Shown here: positions 25,901 to 36,141 of the stretch, in pieces
How the letters are laid out: every line of letters starts with the position of its first letter
Numbering within the stretch: position 1 is the stretch's first letter
From: Motilimonas sp. E26
GTDB lineage: Bacteria; Pseudomonadota; Gammaproteobacteria; Enterobacterales; CBDFNC01
Reading direction: 5' to 3'
Length of the DNA stretch: 64,000 nucleotides
Assembly: GCF_021278025.1 (NCBI RefSeq)
Contig: NZ_JAIBHJ010000002.1
Location: 255,996 to 319,995 of the forward strand
Translations under genes and position numbers: made by a program
Notes under the pieces: generated by a model
Seen by the model: the letters and a program-made list of their open reading frames with translations, nothing else
The model's database searches: none
Told to the model about the DNA's origin: nothing

Positions 25901-28660
25901 ATGAGACTTTGCCATTCACTGTGTTTTGCACTTATTGCACTGTTATACAGTTTGCCAACCCTTGCCACCCCCCTACAACCCGACCCCAATTGGCAAATTC
26001 ATCAGCTCGATAACGGCTTTCAGTACCGCCTGTATTCGGTAGATGAAACCAGCGATCGCGTGCAAATTTACCTGTGGGTTAAATCGGGAGCAATTGATGA
26101 AACATATGAGCAAAAAGGCGGTGCTCACTTACTTGAACACATGGCGTTTAACGGCACCAAGCATTTTCCGGGGCATAAAATAAAAGCCCTATTTGAACAA
26201 TCAGGGCTCGCTTTTGGTCAAGACTTAAATGCCTACACTTCTTTCAAAGACACCGTATACACTTTGAGTATTCCTGAAAATGACAACGAGTTAATGAACG
26301 AGGTGCTACTGTATTTATCCGATGTGGCACAAAACATCACCTTAGATGAAACCGAAGTGGCTAAAGAAATTGGCGTGGTAAAAGGCGAGTATTATGCGCG
26401 ACTTGGCAATACTCAAGATCCTGACACTTACTATATGGAGAAAATGTCCAAGTTCAGTGGCTATAACTTTAAGCAACTTATCGGCACAGAGACGCAAATA
26501 GAAGAACTTAATGCTTCAGAGCTAAAAAAATATTACCGCACTTGGTATCGCCCCAATAACATGGAGTTATTAGTCGTAGGCAATTTCAATCAAGAGCAAC
26601 TTAGCCAATCAATTCAAAAAAAATTCTCCCACTTAGAAGGTCAAGCTCCCGTCAAAAAGCGTCCTGCAGAGCCTGGATTTCAAAGCGCTGGTCTCACTTT
26701 TAGCAGCGAGAAAGTTAAACAAAGCCGACTGAGTTTTAATTACCTGCTTCCTGAAAGAGCGCTAGTCACAAAGCAAGATAAGTTTAACGAGCACTTGATC
26801 CAATTTACCAATGCCATGCTCAGCGACCGCCTAGGCCGTGCTAATGAGTTAGCTGACAGCGCCTTTTTATCAGCACAAAGCTATATCGGAATACCAACTT
26901 ATGTTGGCAACAATGTTGTGTTTTCTCTCAATGTCGAGCATGGTGAAAAACAAATAAAATCGGCAACTCACTGGCTAACAAAAGAAGTTAAAAAAATACA
27001 GCTATATGGTTTTACTGAAGCGGAATTTAACCAACAAAAACAACTCTATCTAGCCCTACTGAGTCAGTTAAATCAGTTAAGCAAACAGGCCACATCTGAA
27101 GCCATCATAGAAAGCCACCTCACGTTACTGCAACAGCAGCACACGCCGATCAGCCAAGATGACGAGCAGCGGCTGCAACAACAGTTTATTGAGCAAATCA
27201 CCCTAGCGCAGGTTAATCAGTTTGCCAAACAGGTGTTAGTCAACCCGCAAAAGTACCAAGTGACTCAGGTCAGCCATGCTGCCGCCGAGCCTTATGAACT
27301 TGAAATTTGGCAAAGTGAAGCGCAGCAGCAAGATGTTAAGGCGTACAGCGAAGAGCAATTTACCTCGAACTTTAATTTATCAGCCAAAATCCAAGGGCAA
27401 GGTGAAATCATAAACTCTGCGGCCTACCCACAATATGGTATTGAGACGCTCACCCTAGCCAATGGCTTGGAAATATTACTGCAACCCGATAACACCAATA
27501 AGGGCGAAATATACTTCCACTTTTCCGCGCTAGGTGGCGAGACCAGTTTAGCGCCAAAATACCGCGCCGCTGCCGCAATGCTCGCTGATGTCCAATTAGC
27601 CAGCGGCCTTGGTGAGTATTCGGCAAAGCAGACCGTGCAGCAGTTTATTGCACATTCCACCGACATCCTTCCTTTCATCAATAAGGGAGAGCATGGCCTA
27701 GCAGGAAGCACCACCAACGAGCACCTTGAATTTGCCCTTGCAGGCATCAGGCAAGCCGTCAGCTCAACCAAAATAGATGAACAAGTGCTGCAACACATCA
27801 AACAAAACTTCTATGACCATCAACGCATTGCAAGAATTGATACGCAAAACAAACTAATTAAAAAAGCCCTGTATGGCAATAATAAATATGAAGAGGATAT
27901 CTCGCTTTACCGTATTAATAAGCTAACGAGTCAAGACCTGATTGACGTAAAAACGGCCCTATTTGGCTCAGCCAATGGCTTTAAGCTCACCTTGGTTGGC
28001 GATTTTGAACCCAGTGCAGCCAAACAATTGATTAACCAATACCTAGGCAGCCTACCCAGTGGAGATAAACATAGCGCACGCACTGCCCCCTTGTGGGTAA
28101 GCACGGAAAAAACAGAGCGACAGATAAACATGAACTTTGGTAATCGTGCCGATCTAAGAATGGAATTTGTTTACCAAGGCGTTACGCCCAGTGTAAAGCA
28201 AACCTATGGTGCAGACTTAATCAGTCGTATGTTAAGGGTTAAGCTCACTGACACAGTGCGCGAAGAATTGTCTCTCTCCTACTCGCCTTATGCCGTCTGC
28301 GACCCTATGGTAAGCCTCAACTACAGCCATTGCCGCATCCAAATTGTTACCGAAGCGAAAGATGTCATCAAAGCTAAACACGCTGTCGAGCAAATTCTCA
28401 GCAACTATTACAGCCAAGGTGTTGATGCAACGGAATTATCCCTGCGCAAAAGCAGTTTAGAAACCGCTATGTTAGATACCTTTAAAGACCCCAAAAGCCG
28501 CGCTGAGTTGATCCACCGTGATCTCGTTTATGGTTATCAAGTAGGAGAAATACTGGAAGTAAAAGCGAACGTTGCCAGCATCGACAAGCCATACATCGAC
28601 GGCTTAATCAAGCAAATGTTGCAACAGGCAGGGCAAATAACCTTGGTGAACGAGCCTTAA
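25901..28660 (+). CDS. M16-family zinc metalloprotease, secreted
   Basis: A 919-residue periplasmic peptidase of the pitrilysin/insulinase family. It has a signal peptide (about 1-22), then the inverted zinc motif HLLEH (His76, Glu79, His80) followed by MAFNG, and the distal glutamate in KEIGVVKGEYYAR. Inactive M16 repeats follow through residue 900, so the protein is a two-half enzyme. The ATG at 25901 has GGAG seven bases upstream; the frame's earlier TTG is not needed. A hairpin follows. Substrates are unknown. Confidence 0.9.
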   Translation: MRLCHSLCFALIALLYSLPTLATPLQPDPNWQIHQLDNGFQYRLYSVDETSDRVQIYLWVKSGAIDETYEQKGGAHLLEHMAFNGTKHFPGHKIKALFEQSGLAFGQDLNAYTSFKDTVYTLSIPENDNELMNEVLLYLSDVAQNITLDETEVAKEIGVVKGEYYARLGNTQDPDTYYMEKMSKFSGYNFKQLIGTETQIEELNASELKKYYRTWYRPNNMELLVVGNFNQEQLSQSIQKKFSHLEGQAPVKKRPAEPGFQSAGLTFSSEKVKQSRLSFNYLLPERALVTKQDKFNEHLIQFTNAMLSDRLGRANELADSAFLSAQSYIGIPTYVGNNVVFSLNVEHGEKQIKSATHWLTKEVKKIQLYGFTEAEFNQQKQLYLALLSQLNQLSKQATSEAIIESHLTLLQQQHTPISQDDEQRLQQQFIEQITLAQVNQFAKQVLVNPQKYQVTQVSHAAAEPYELEIWQSEAQQQDVKAYSEEQFTSNFNLSAKIQGQGEIINSAAYPQYGIETLTLANGLEILLQPDNTNKGEIYFHFSALGGETSLAPKYRAAAAMLADVQLASGLGEYSAKQTVQQFIAHSTDILPFINKGEHGLAGSTTNEHLEFALAGIRQAVSSTKIDEQVLQHIKQNFYDHQRIARIDTQNKLIKKALYGNNKYEEDISLYRINKLTSQDLIDVKTALFGSANGFKLTLVGDFEPSAAKQLINQYLGSLPSGDKHSARTAPLWVSTEKTERQINMNFGNRADLRMEFVYQGVTPSVKQTYGADLISRMLRVKLTDTVREELSLSYSPYAVCDPMVSLNYSHCRIQIVTEAKDVIKAKHAVEQILSNYYSQGVDATELSLRKSSLETAMLDTFKDPKSRAELIHRDLVYGYQVGEILEVKANVASIDKPYIDGLIKQMLQQAGQITLVNEP

Positions 28661-28677
28661 TAATCAAGCTATTAATT

Positions 28678-28707
28678 CAGTGCAAGTTAGCCCACTAGCT
28701 TGCACTG
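28678..28707 (+). terminator. Hairpin after the M16 protease gene
   Basis: A 9-bp perfect stem (CAGTGCAAG / CTTGCACTG) enclosing a further TAG/CTA pair, 17 bases after the stop. The T run is poor. Confidence 0.5.
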
Positions 28708-28840
28708 TCTGGCAAACCTTTATTCCTACAATAGAAATGAAACTAATCTGTGCATCACGCCGTATAATCGCAGGGCATAGCGAAAAAGACTCGCCACAAC
28801 AAAACCAACTAATAGCCAAGTCATGACTAAGGAGCTTTGA

Positions 28841-29500
28841 TTGCTTAAATATTGCGCTTTATTGGCCCTGTTGTTTTCGTGTATCACGCTAGCAACTCCC
28901 CAAGGGAGTTGGCAGCTAGTTAAATCAGAACAAGACATTACCTTATATTCACGCAAACATAGCGACGGCTTAGTTGAGATCCGCGCACAAATGTTTACCC
29001 CCACCAGCTACTCTGCCTTTCTCAACTTGCTGGAAGATACTCAACACGTGCCAAATTGGCTTGAAAGCGTCACACGTATTCGCGTGCTAGCGCAAATAAG
29101 CCCAACGGAAAACAAGGTGCACACCATATTTAAAGCCCCCTGGCCAGCGAAGGATCGCGACATGGTCACCTACTCACGTTACTTCTTTGACCAAGGAGCC
29201 TTTAAGTTGCAAATATCAGATGCGTCAAATACCCTGCCTAAGCAAGCAGGTTACATTCGCATCACTAAGGTCAGCGGGATGTGGACACTACAACGGCTCA
29301 ACAACGGCACCACTCATATTGAATACCTTGCTTTTGCCGATCCCGGCGGCGCACTGCCAAAGTGGCTGGTAAATAAACTATCTATCGACAGTGTGTTTAA
29401 CACATTTATCGGCTTACGCCGTGAGTTAGTGAAGTATCAAGATCAAGTTAACCCTAACGTAGTCAAACTAGCACGCGAACAAGGGCGGCTTATGCAGTAG
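28841..29500 (+). CDS. START-domain lipid-binding-like protein, exported
   Basis: A 219-residue protein with a signal peptide (about 1-18) and a START/SRPBCC fold: SWQLVKSEQDITLYSRKHSD at the start, PWPAKDRDMVTYSRYF mid-protein and the long C-terminal helix after DPGGALPKWLVNKLSI. START domains hold hydrophobic ligands in a pocket. The start is TTG with AAGGAG at a good distance. It is a single gene. The ligand is unknown. Confidence 0.85.
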   Translation: MLKYCALLALLFSCITLATPQGSWQLVKSEQDITLYSRKHSDGLVEIRAQMFTPTSYSAFLNLLEDTQHVPNWLESVTRIRVLAQISPTENKVHTIFKAPWPAKDRDMVTYSRYFFDQGAFKLQISDASNTLPKQAGYIRITKVSGMWTLQRLNNGTTHIEYLAFADPGGALPKWLVNKLSIDSVFNTFIGLRRELVKYQDQVNPNVVKLAREQGRLMQ

Positions 29501-29523
29501 TGATAACCAGCTACTGAAGAAGG

Positions 29524-29565
<42 letters not shown>

Positions 29566-29576
29566 AAACAACAAAT

Positions 29577-29598
29577 GCCAGTCAGGAGCCTGACTGGC
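29577..29598. terminator. Hairpin between convergent genes
   Basis: A 10-bp perfect inverted repeat (GCCAGTCAGG / CCTGACTGGC) with a two-base spacer. On the minus strand ATTTGTTGTTTT follows, so it may end the lipoprotein gene at 29623. Confidence 0.55.
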
Positions 29599-29622
29599 GC
29601 ACCTAAAACTCAAGGCATCAAT

Positions 29623-30633
29623 TTAATTGACTTGGGCGTCCAGCAATTGCTGATAAGTAAACTGATGATTTGCTGTTTCACCATTATTGTAGGTACTTAA
29701 CGCTTCGATATAGTCAGGGTATAAGGTCAGCACCAACTGCGTGTTCTGATCGGCGGCGATACTCACTTTACCGCTAGCATACTGATGAGGTACGTAGCGA
29801 TCGGATAATAAAATGGGGCTTAAGGTATTCACCTCTAAACTGCCACCAACGCCTTCAAACTCGCTATAAAGCTTAACGTTTTTATAGGTTAAGCTAAATT
29901 GGTCACCAGAGATCCCCATGTTGGTTTCAACCTTGTCGAACCTAACTTCGTTACGCTCACCGTAATTAATGTAAAGATCGGGGTACACTTCTGGCACTTG
30001 AATATTTTGTGGTGATTGCGCCGCCGGCACGGTTTTAACCACGCCATTAAAATTAGCAAGGTTACCATCGCGATCTTTCACCCATTGTGCCGTAAACCAA
30101 ATAGCACCACTTAACTGCGCCTCACCAGGGTTATTCACATCTCCGGTAGCACGTGAGCAATGGTTAGCCGCAAACCAATAAGACAACACCGCCTGCTGTG
30201 AGTTATCTACCGTACCGTCCACTAAGCTATGTTTTTCTTGATGTACCGCATAAGTGGGTTGGTTTTGATAGGTATCGCCATTGATGCAGCTAGTGAGTGC
30301 TTGATCAACCGCATCAAACACAAAGTCCCCTTTAAACTGCGGTGACACATTCAATTCCTGAGTGCGCGCCAAATTGGGTAAGGTAATTTTAGGCGGGGTA
30401 TAAGGTTGATTAAGCATATCCAGTGGCGTGCGAGCAAAGTTTTCCAACTCAAAAATCACCGACGCCACGGTCACCACGTTATCAGGGGTGATCGCCAGTT
30501 GTTTCTTCTCATAAACATGAACCGCATCTGGGCTCACCGATTGACCATCATTGTGGCTACTACCGCCACCACCGCCACAAGCGCTAAGCAACAACATGCT
30601 ACCTAATGCGCCAACATACGTTAATTGTTTCAT
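29623..30633 (-). CDS. Predicted lipoprotein of unknown function
   Basis: A 336-residue protein starting with a signal peptide and the lipobox LLSAC at about residues 15-19, followed by a Gly/Ser-rich linker (GGGGGSS). The rest is polar and predicted beta-rich, with two Cys in CINGDTYQNQ and NHCSRATGD. I recognise no domain. It is probably outer-membrane or periplasmic. It is a single gene between convergent and divergent neighbours. Confidence 0.75.
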   Translation of the reverse strand: MKQLTYVGALGSMLLLSACGGGGGSSHNDGQSVSPDAVHVYEKKQLAITPDNVVTVASVIFELENFARTPLDMLNQPYTPPKITLPNLARTQELNVSPQFKGDFVFDAVDQALTSCINGDTYQNQPTYAVHQEKHSLVDGTVDNSQQAVLSYWFAANHCSRATGDVNNPGEAQLSGAIWFTAQWVKDRDGNLANFNGVVKTVPAAQSPQNIQVPEVYPDLYINYGERNEVRFDKVETNMGISGDQFSLTYKNVKLYSEFEGVGGSLEVNTLSPILLSDRYVPHQYASGKVSIAADQNTQLVLTLYPDYIEALSTYNNGETANHQFTYQQLLDAQVN

Positions 30634-31039
30634 CCTGAAACCTCATTTAATTGTCCTGCGCGGATTATGCGCAGTGGGACTAAAAATGAAAAGACTTAAC
30701 CTTATCTAGTACTTAAAGAACGAACAGCGGTAGAGTTTGGTAGAGGTCATGTCTTGTTGATAAGAGAGCAAAGCCAGCTCGGGCTTAAGGCTGGTTAATC
30801 GAACAAGATAAGCATTGCTGGAAGGTTTACTTGGTCAGGTTTCTTATACCTATTAAATTTGATATCCCTATTATTCAAACATTTGCTCCACAATACGATG
30901 CCAGTAACCTTGCTCAGTCTGCTGAAATAAACATCTTTAGTTGACTTAGGTCTATATACAACTGGTTGACTATAATGCTCAGATAAGACTTCTGTTATGA
31001 TAGATTAGATAGTTAACAACACGTCAAGGACCTCGACGA
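30634..31039. other. Long divergent intergenic region
   Basis: About 400 bases between a minus-strand lipoprotein gene and a plus-strand binding-protein gene. It has AT-rich promoter-like stretches, including a TATAAT at 30971-30976, but no -35 box at a convincing distance. A short imperfect hairpin (AGCCAGC / GGCTGG) lies near 30770-30800. I found no ORF or RNA gene. Confidence 0.4.
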
Positions 31040-31810
31040 GTGTATAAAATAGTCACTAAGCTAATCACTTCGCTATTGCTTCTATTTAGCTCCGTCAGTA
31101 TGGCGAAGCAAGTCGTGTTAGTTGGCTTAGCTCATTTTCCTCCTTTTATTGAAGCGCGTGGCAGCCACCTTAGTGGCCTAGCCGTTGATATGATTGACTT
31201 AATGAATGCACAGCAAGATAAATACTTGTTCAAAGGAGTAAAAGTGATCCCTGCCACTCGGATCCAACTTTTTAAGCTAGGCCGTTATGATATGTCGATG
31301 TTTGACAGCCTGCATTGGGGCTGGCAAGACTTACCGGTAGATGCGTCCAATGTCTATTTACGGGGAGGCGAAGTCTATATTGCCGAGATGAAAGAGGGCC
31401 GAGACCAAAGTTACTTTAGTGACTTTAAAAATAAAACCATGGTTGGCGTTGAAGGTTACCATTACGCTTTTGCTGACTATAACGCCGATGCTGATTACTT
31501 AAAACAGACCTTTAATATGCAGCTAACCCGCAGCAACTTAGGCAGTATATTAATGATACTCTCGGGAAATCGCGGCGACATAGCCGTGGTTTCTAAGGCC
31601 TTTTTGGCGCAATACTTTGCTAACCACCCGCAACATCGTGAGCGCATATTAGTATCTGATAAAATGGACCAAGAATATAATCACACCATCATTCTTCGCC
31701 GTGGCATTAAGCCTGATATTGGTGAAATTAACCAACTTTTAAAAGAGTTAGCTGAGACTGGACAACTAGCACAATTATTTCAAAATATTCAATTGCCAAA
31801 CAAACTTTAG
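31040..31810 (+). CDS. Periplasmic substrate-binding protein (SBP family 3-like)
   Basis: A 256-residue secreted protein with a signal peptide (about 1-22, SVSMAKQ) and a two-lobe binding-protein pattern: FPPFIEARGSHLSGLAVDMI near 34-53, KTMVGVEGYHYAFADY mid-protein and the return helix near the end. No permease or ATPase gene lies next to it, so it may serve a sensor or an unlinked transporter. The start is GTG with AAGGA upstream. Ligand unknown, possibly an amino acid. Confidence 0.8.
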   Translation: MYKIVTKLITSLLLLFSSVSMAKQVVLVGLAHFPPFIEARGSHLSGLAVDMIDLMNAQQDKYLFKGVKVIPATRIQLFKLGRYDMSMFDSLHWGWQDLPVDASNVYLRGGEVYIAEMKEGRDQSYFSDFKNKTMVGVEGYHYAFADYNADADYLKQTFNMQLTRSNLGSILMILSGNRGDIAVVSKAFLAQYFANHPQHRERILVSDKMDQEYNHTIILRRGIKPDIGEINQLLKELAETGQLAQLFQNIQLPNKL

Positions 31811-31920
31811 CGATTTCCTCATATGAGCTAGCATTGCTGGAGCCTCACAACAAGATCAAACAACGGCTCGACAATAAGCAACTGTATTGATTAATATACA
31901 AATTTTTTCAAAGCTTACGG

Positions 31921-32829
31921 TCAAAACCGCTGCCATGGCTTTTCCACTTCCACTTCACCGGCTTTAACTTGCTGCCATAGTTGTTTAAATTCAGGCAAGA
32001 AGTCGCCCTGCTCAATTAGCTCGCGTAAGTAGCGCACGGCATTGGCGCGCGGGGTGTCGCCTTCTTGCTCTAAGTCAAAATGAGCAATGCGATAAAGGGC
32101 TTTGTGAAACTCCTCTAATACAGATGGATGCAAGATGTCTTTTGAAAATTCATTATCATATTTTAGGGTTGTCATGCACCAATCCAACACATCGGGGTAT
32201 TGATATAAACAGTCGCGACAAAATATCGACGTAGAATCTTGTATCAGCCAAGCACCAAAAAAACCAAAATGTGTATAACCTAGCATACCAAAGATATCTT
32301 GCTCGGCTTTGGCTAGCTTGCGTTCCCTGACATCGGCGCGCCCCGATGTGATGACCTGCTGCAATCTATTTTTAACATACAAGGGGTCGGCAAACATAAT
32401 GCGAAACAAGGTTACATTCTTGTTACCGAGATAAGGGAACTGGTATTCATGTAATGATTTGGTCGTACCGGTATGATCGATAAACTCACTAACAATAAAC
32501 CTTAACCCTATCAATATATCCAGCTCATGGACTTGTTCAGATTCCATATAGGCTTTAAATAGGGGGGTTAACACCTCAGGATCATCGCTGGGATGCAGCC
32601 ATAAAAACATCATTAAATCCAGCGGCCGCGGCGATTTATCACTGGCTTTTAATTTTTCCCAATTGGGCTGCTTGCCACGTAAATAATAGGCCTTAGCCAT
32701 ATTGGTATCGCCCTTGTTCCTGCACAGCGCGATGCCCGGCTCGATATCTTGCCACTTGGCTTTGCGCTCGGCTACCCAAGCCTTGTCTTTGGTGAGCCAG
32801 AAACTGGTGTCGAGTTGTGCTAATGTCAT
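31921..32829 (-). CDS. Uncharacterised cytoplasmic protein
   Basis: A 302-residue soluble protein with no signal peptide or membrane helix; mostly helical, Trp- and Lys-rich, with four Cys including FCRDCLYQY at mid-protein. I do not recognise the family. A degenerate piece of a second copy of its 5' end lies at 34290-34366, beyond the broken gene next to it, so the locus once held a paralogue. Duplicated genes of unknown families beside decayed neighbours are common in immunity-gene islands, but no toxin gene is visible. Confidence 0.7.
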   Translation of the reverse strand: MTLAQLDTSFWLTKDKAWVAERKAKWQDIEPGIALCRNKGDTNMAKAYYLRGKQPNWEKLKASDKSPRPLDLMMFLWLHPSDDPEVLTPLFKAYMESEQVHELDILIGLRFIVSEFIDHTGTTKSLHEYQFPYLGNKNVTLFRIMFADPLYVKNRLQQVITSGRADVRERKLAKAEQDIFGMLGYTHFGFFGAWLIQDSTSIFCRDCLYQYPDVLDWCMTTLKYDNEFSKDILHPSVLEEFHKALYRIAHFDLEQEGDTPRANAVRYLRELIEQGDFLPEFKQLWQQVKAGEVEVEKPWQRF

Positions 32830-32881
32830 CTGTTTTTCATCCTTGATAACCCATTAAATTGCGTTGTCATCACTTAGGCTG

Positions 32882-34233
32882 CTAGCTCCAACGATTACCG
32901 CCTCTTTTCAACTTAAAAGTATAAAGCTGCTGTTCCGGTTGATACTCGGGTGCATCGCGCACTTTAAAGCAAGCTATAAAATAGCTGATCATTTCATCAA
33001 TAATTACTCTTTGCTCGTCATTAAGCTCGAGTCCAGTTAAATTTAAAGTGAGCTTATTGCTAAAACGCCTATCTTCTCGTCGCTCTTGCTTCTCATGCCA
33101 AGCATCTAATATGGCCCAAAGGCGCTCAGTTAAATGGCGCAACGCGGTATCAAAGCGAGTCGGTAACGGGAATGAGAGTTGAATATCGTAACTGGACTTC
33201 AATAAATGATGATGGGTTTGCACCGCATTTTGCTCTTCTTCCGTTACTGTTAATTCCGTGCCATCCAGCTCACTTAATGCAAAACTTAATAGTCTGGCGC
33301 TAAACTCTGCATGAGTCCGCGCGCGACAATAAATTCGACCATTTAAGCAAGTCCAACTATGAGTAAAAGCAAGGGATTGATCTAGTAAGCGCGCCTTCCC
33401 CAGCGCTTTGCCACTGGGCACCTCATATAAATAAACCCAGCCATTGCAACCTTTTTCCAGCTCTTCAAAAACAAGGAGTTTAGTTGCATTGTCAAACAAC
33501 AAATGTTGGTAACGATAAGATGAGGAATAGGCCGCGACATCAAATTCCACAAGCTCCAGCGTATCGATATTCCAGAGCCAATGATGCCCAGCCTCAGAAA
33601 AAGTGTGAATATAGTTTGAAAAAAATCAGGGCCTAATGTGTCCGTTAACTCAAGCCGAGTGACTTCCTTACCGGTATTCACGTCTAATGCTATCCAGCTT
33701 TTGTTGCGTTCAGTGATAATACAATTCGATTTTTCAGAAAAGGTCCTAAAGGTAAAACTGCCGACATCCGCTTGCCATAATACGGCGCCTGTTAACAGGT
33801 CAATTTTCATTAGCGATTTATCGTCATCACGCTCTGCAATACAAAACTGCTCATTGGCAAAAGAAAAAAATACATTACCGCATTTAATTTCAGCCACCTT
33901 CTCCCGAGAGGCGAGGTTGTAAATAAAAAAACGTTCCGTATCTTCTTGATAGGAAAAAATAATATACTTTGTTGACACAACAATTTGCCCGACCACGTTT
34001 TCTGGCAATTGAAATGAAGCAGACTTATTTTCAATGCGGTTAAACCAAGTCAAATAACGCTCATTATCGAGCTTGATATTGATTAAGTTTTTATCTACAT
34101 TGCCCACCCTTTTGCCTTGTTCACTATTATATGAATCAATAAAATCAAACGTTGTGGCGTTGTACATAGCAAAAAAGTCAGAATAACGTTCGCTATTAAT
34201 TTCGCCCATATAACAGGCTATCATTTTTTTCAT
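32882..34233 (-). pseudogene. Beta-propeller-like gene broken by a one-base frameshift
   Basis: Two overlapping frames form one protein of about 450 residues. The first half (from the ATG at 34233, GGAA upstream) has PQQ/WD-like strands such as MKIDLLTGAVLWQADVG and ALDVNTGKEVTRLEL. It leaves frame at a run of seven A (plus strand, 33619-33625). With eight bases there, it would continue as FSNYIHTFSEAGHHWLWNID into the second half (EVPSGKALGKAR and onwards to 32882). The cause may be a true mutation, a phase-variable tract or an assembly error. Confidence 0.75.
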
Positions 34234-34289
34234 CTTCAATATTCCTTTCAAAAGGCCTAGCGCTGACGCCAATATCGTACGGCACTGGC

Positions 34290-34366
34290 TTCAACGTTTC
34301 CCACTTGGCTTGCGCTCGACCACCCAAGCCTTGTCTTGAGTGCACCAAAGCTGGTATCTAGGGCTT
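34290..34366 (-). pseudogene. Remnant of a second copy of the 302-residue gene's 5' end
   Basis: About 75 bases that align to the first 25 codons of the gene at 31921-32829: the plus-strand blocks CCACTTGGC, TTGCGCTCG and ACCCAAGCCTTGTCTT occur in both in the same order. Small indels break the frame; pieces read DTSF and KAWVVERK against DTSF and KAWVAERK in the intact gene. Confidence 0.75.
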
Positions 34367-34406
34367 CATGGCTGCCTTTATCAGGCCATCTAATGATGTT
34401 GTGATG

Positions 34407-34432
34407 AAAAAGGCCAATAAATACTGGCCTTT
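34407..34432 (-). terminator. Rho-independent terminator after the exported protein gene
   Basis: Minus-strand stem AAAGGCCA / TGGCCTTT with an eight-base loop, followed by TTTTT. It lies 28 bases after the stop at 34460. Confidence 0.75.
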
Positions 34433-34459
34433 ATCATTACCTATCGCCTTGTATCACGG

Positions 34460-35875
34460 TTAGTTTAACTTAGTAAACTGCACCGTTTTTGTGACAACGG
34501 CACCAGTGGCAACTTCATAGGTGTATAAGTTGTAGCTGTACACACCCGCTGGCCAATGTTTTGGCACGTAGAAGCTGGTTGGACCATAAATACCGTCTTT
34601 AAATAGGTCCACTTTTTTCGAGCCAGTTTTGTTATACACAAAGCCATTTGGCCAAGTGATGTTTTCACCATAACGAATAAAGAATGGTTCAACGGGCATA
34701 GAATAGGTTGGCGGCTCAATAAAATACACATCACGCATAAAGGTGATTTTGCCACCTTTGGCTGGCACGATTAAATTAGTGTCAGGTGTGTCCAACATCG
34801 TATTGATAAGCACCTTAGGCTCAGGGCCAGCATAAGCAGACTGATGGGTTAAGCTCACCACCTTTAAGCCACCCGCCATGGTGTGAATGCGCACATCAAT
34901 GTCGGGAGTTTGCAGTGAGGGCAAACTTGTTGGCACGGATAAATCGCCTGTGGTGGTTGGATTTGGCATATAAACATCAAGTACAAAATATTGAATAACG
35001 GGCGCAGGATTACCAAACTTATCTTGCCCCAATAGCGGATAATGGTAAGCAAAATGATAACCCCTTAACTTTCCTTGGCCATCGGTATGAGCGCCAACTC
35101 TTAAAACATCACCCTCTAACTGTGGATCGACTGTGTAGGTATAGTCACCCACGGTTAGCGTTAATTCTGGCGTGCGATCTTCATAGTCTGCATCGGTTTC
35201 ACCCGTGGACACCTTAGCCAAGTCCGTTTCCCATGAAAGCGTCCCCTTGGCCAGTTGATGCTCGGTAAAAGGCGATTGATTAGCAAATTCCACCACGGCT
35301 TCAAAGGCATAACTCACTTTGTCTACATCACCAACAGCATCACCACCAACTTGACTCAGTTCGGCGACATTATTTGGATTGCGCGATGGGAAATGAAGAT
35401 CAGCCCAGTCGTTACCGGAGCTAAAACGATTAGGCCCAACTACAGGTTGTAAATTAATACTTGAAGGCAGCGACGAGCCAAACTGCGCGCCATCGGCATC
35501 AGAGATAATGATATCCATGGCTCCAATATTCTGGCCGTTAGCACTCATTAACGGGGCTTGTGATTGGATCACTAGGTCTCTGCGCCCATCGCCCATGCCA
35601 TGATATAAATGCAACTGAAATGGCGTATACATCGAAGCATCAGCACGATAAGTTTGACCATCTAAAGTCACTTCAATAAAGCTACTGTTTGAAGTATCGA
35701 CATATTGATGAGTGTATTGATCAGAGAAATTGAGTTGGGATTGGTCGTCGTATGACACCATGCCCTGCACTGGCTGGCCATCAGCAAAACTGCCACTAAA
35801 TGGTACTTGAACTTGCTTGGCATAGACAGATGTTGCCAATAATGAAGCGGTGATCACACCTAAGGTTTTTAACAT
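34460..35875 (-). CDS. Exported protein of unknown function
   Basis: A 471-residue secreted protein. The ATG at 35875 has an AAAGGA site and opens a signal peptide (LGVITASLLATSVYA). The mature part is beta-rich, with repeated FADGQPVQGMVSYDD-like segments early and a C-terminal IYGPTSFYVPKHWPAGVYSY region resembling an Ig-like or carbohydrate-binding module. No catalytic motif is evident. It has its own terminator. Confidence 0.75.
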   Translation of the reverse strand: MLKTLGVITASLLATSVYAKQVQVPFSGSFADGQPVQGMVSYDDQSQLNFSDQYTHQYVDTSNSSFIEVTLDGQTYRADASMYTPFQLHLYHGMGDGRRDLVIQSQAPLMSANGQNIGAMDIIISDADGAQFGSSLPSSINLQPVVGPNRFSSGNDWADLHFPSRNPNNVAELSQVGGDAVGDVDKVSYAFEAVVEFANQSPFTEHQLAKGTLSWETDLAKVSTGETDADYEDRTPELTLTVGDYTYTVDPQLEGDVLRVGAHTDGQGKLRGYHFAYHYPLLGQDKFGNPAPVIQYFVLDVYMPNPTTTGDLSVPTSLPSLQTPDIDVRIHTMAGGLKVVSLTHQSAYAGPEPKVLINTMLDTPDTNLIVPAKGGKITFMRDVYFIEPPTYSMPVEPFFIRYGENITWPNGFVYNKTGSKKVDLFKDGIYGPTSFYVPKHWPAGVYSYNLYTYEVATGAVVTKTVQFTKLN

Positions 35876-36141
35876 AACGGTTCCTTTGCTTGTCATAAAT
35901 AAACACTACGGCTCGATTACGTCCCAATCGCCACTGCAGAAAATTATCTGACTGATCGAGTCGGCGTGGAGTTATAACGCACAGCTGCAGAAACGGGGTT
36001 AAATAATCACAAAAACATAAAAATCGCATTTCCTATAGCCATCACTATCGAATCAATTCAGTTTTACAGCAAACCGATTAGGGACATGGGCGAGGAGATA
36101 AATATGGGAAAAATGGAATCACTTGCCCCATATTAGATGAG

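Noticed and set aside
30950..31020. Possible sigma-70 promoter with TTGACT and TATAAT
   Set aside because: The two boxes are either 24 bases apart or touching, so no valid spacing could be found by eye.
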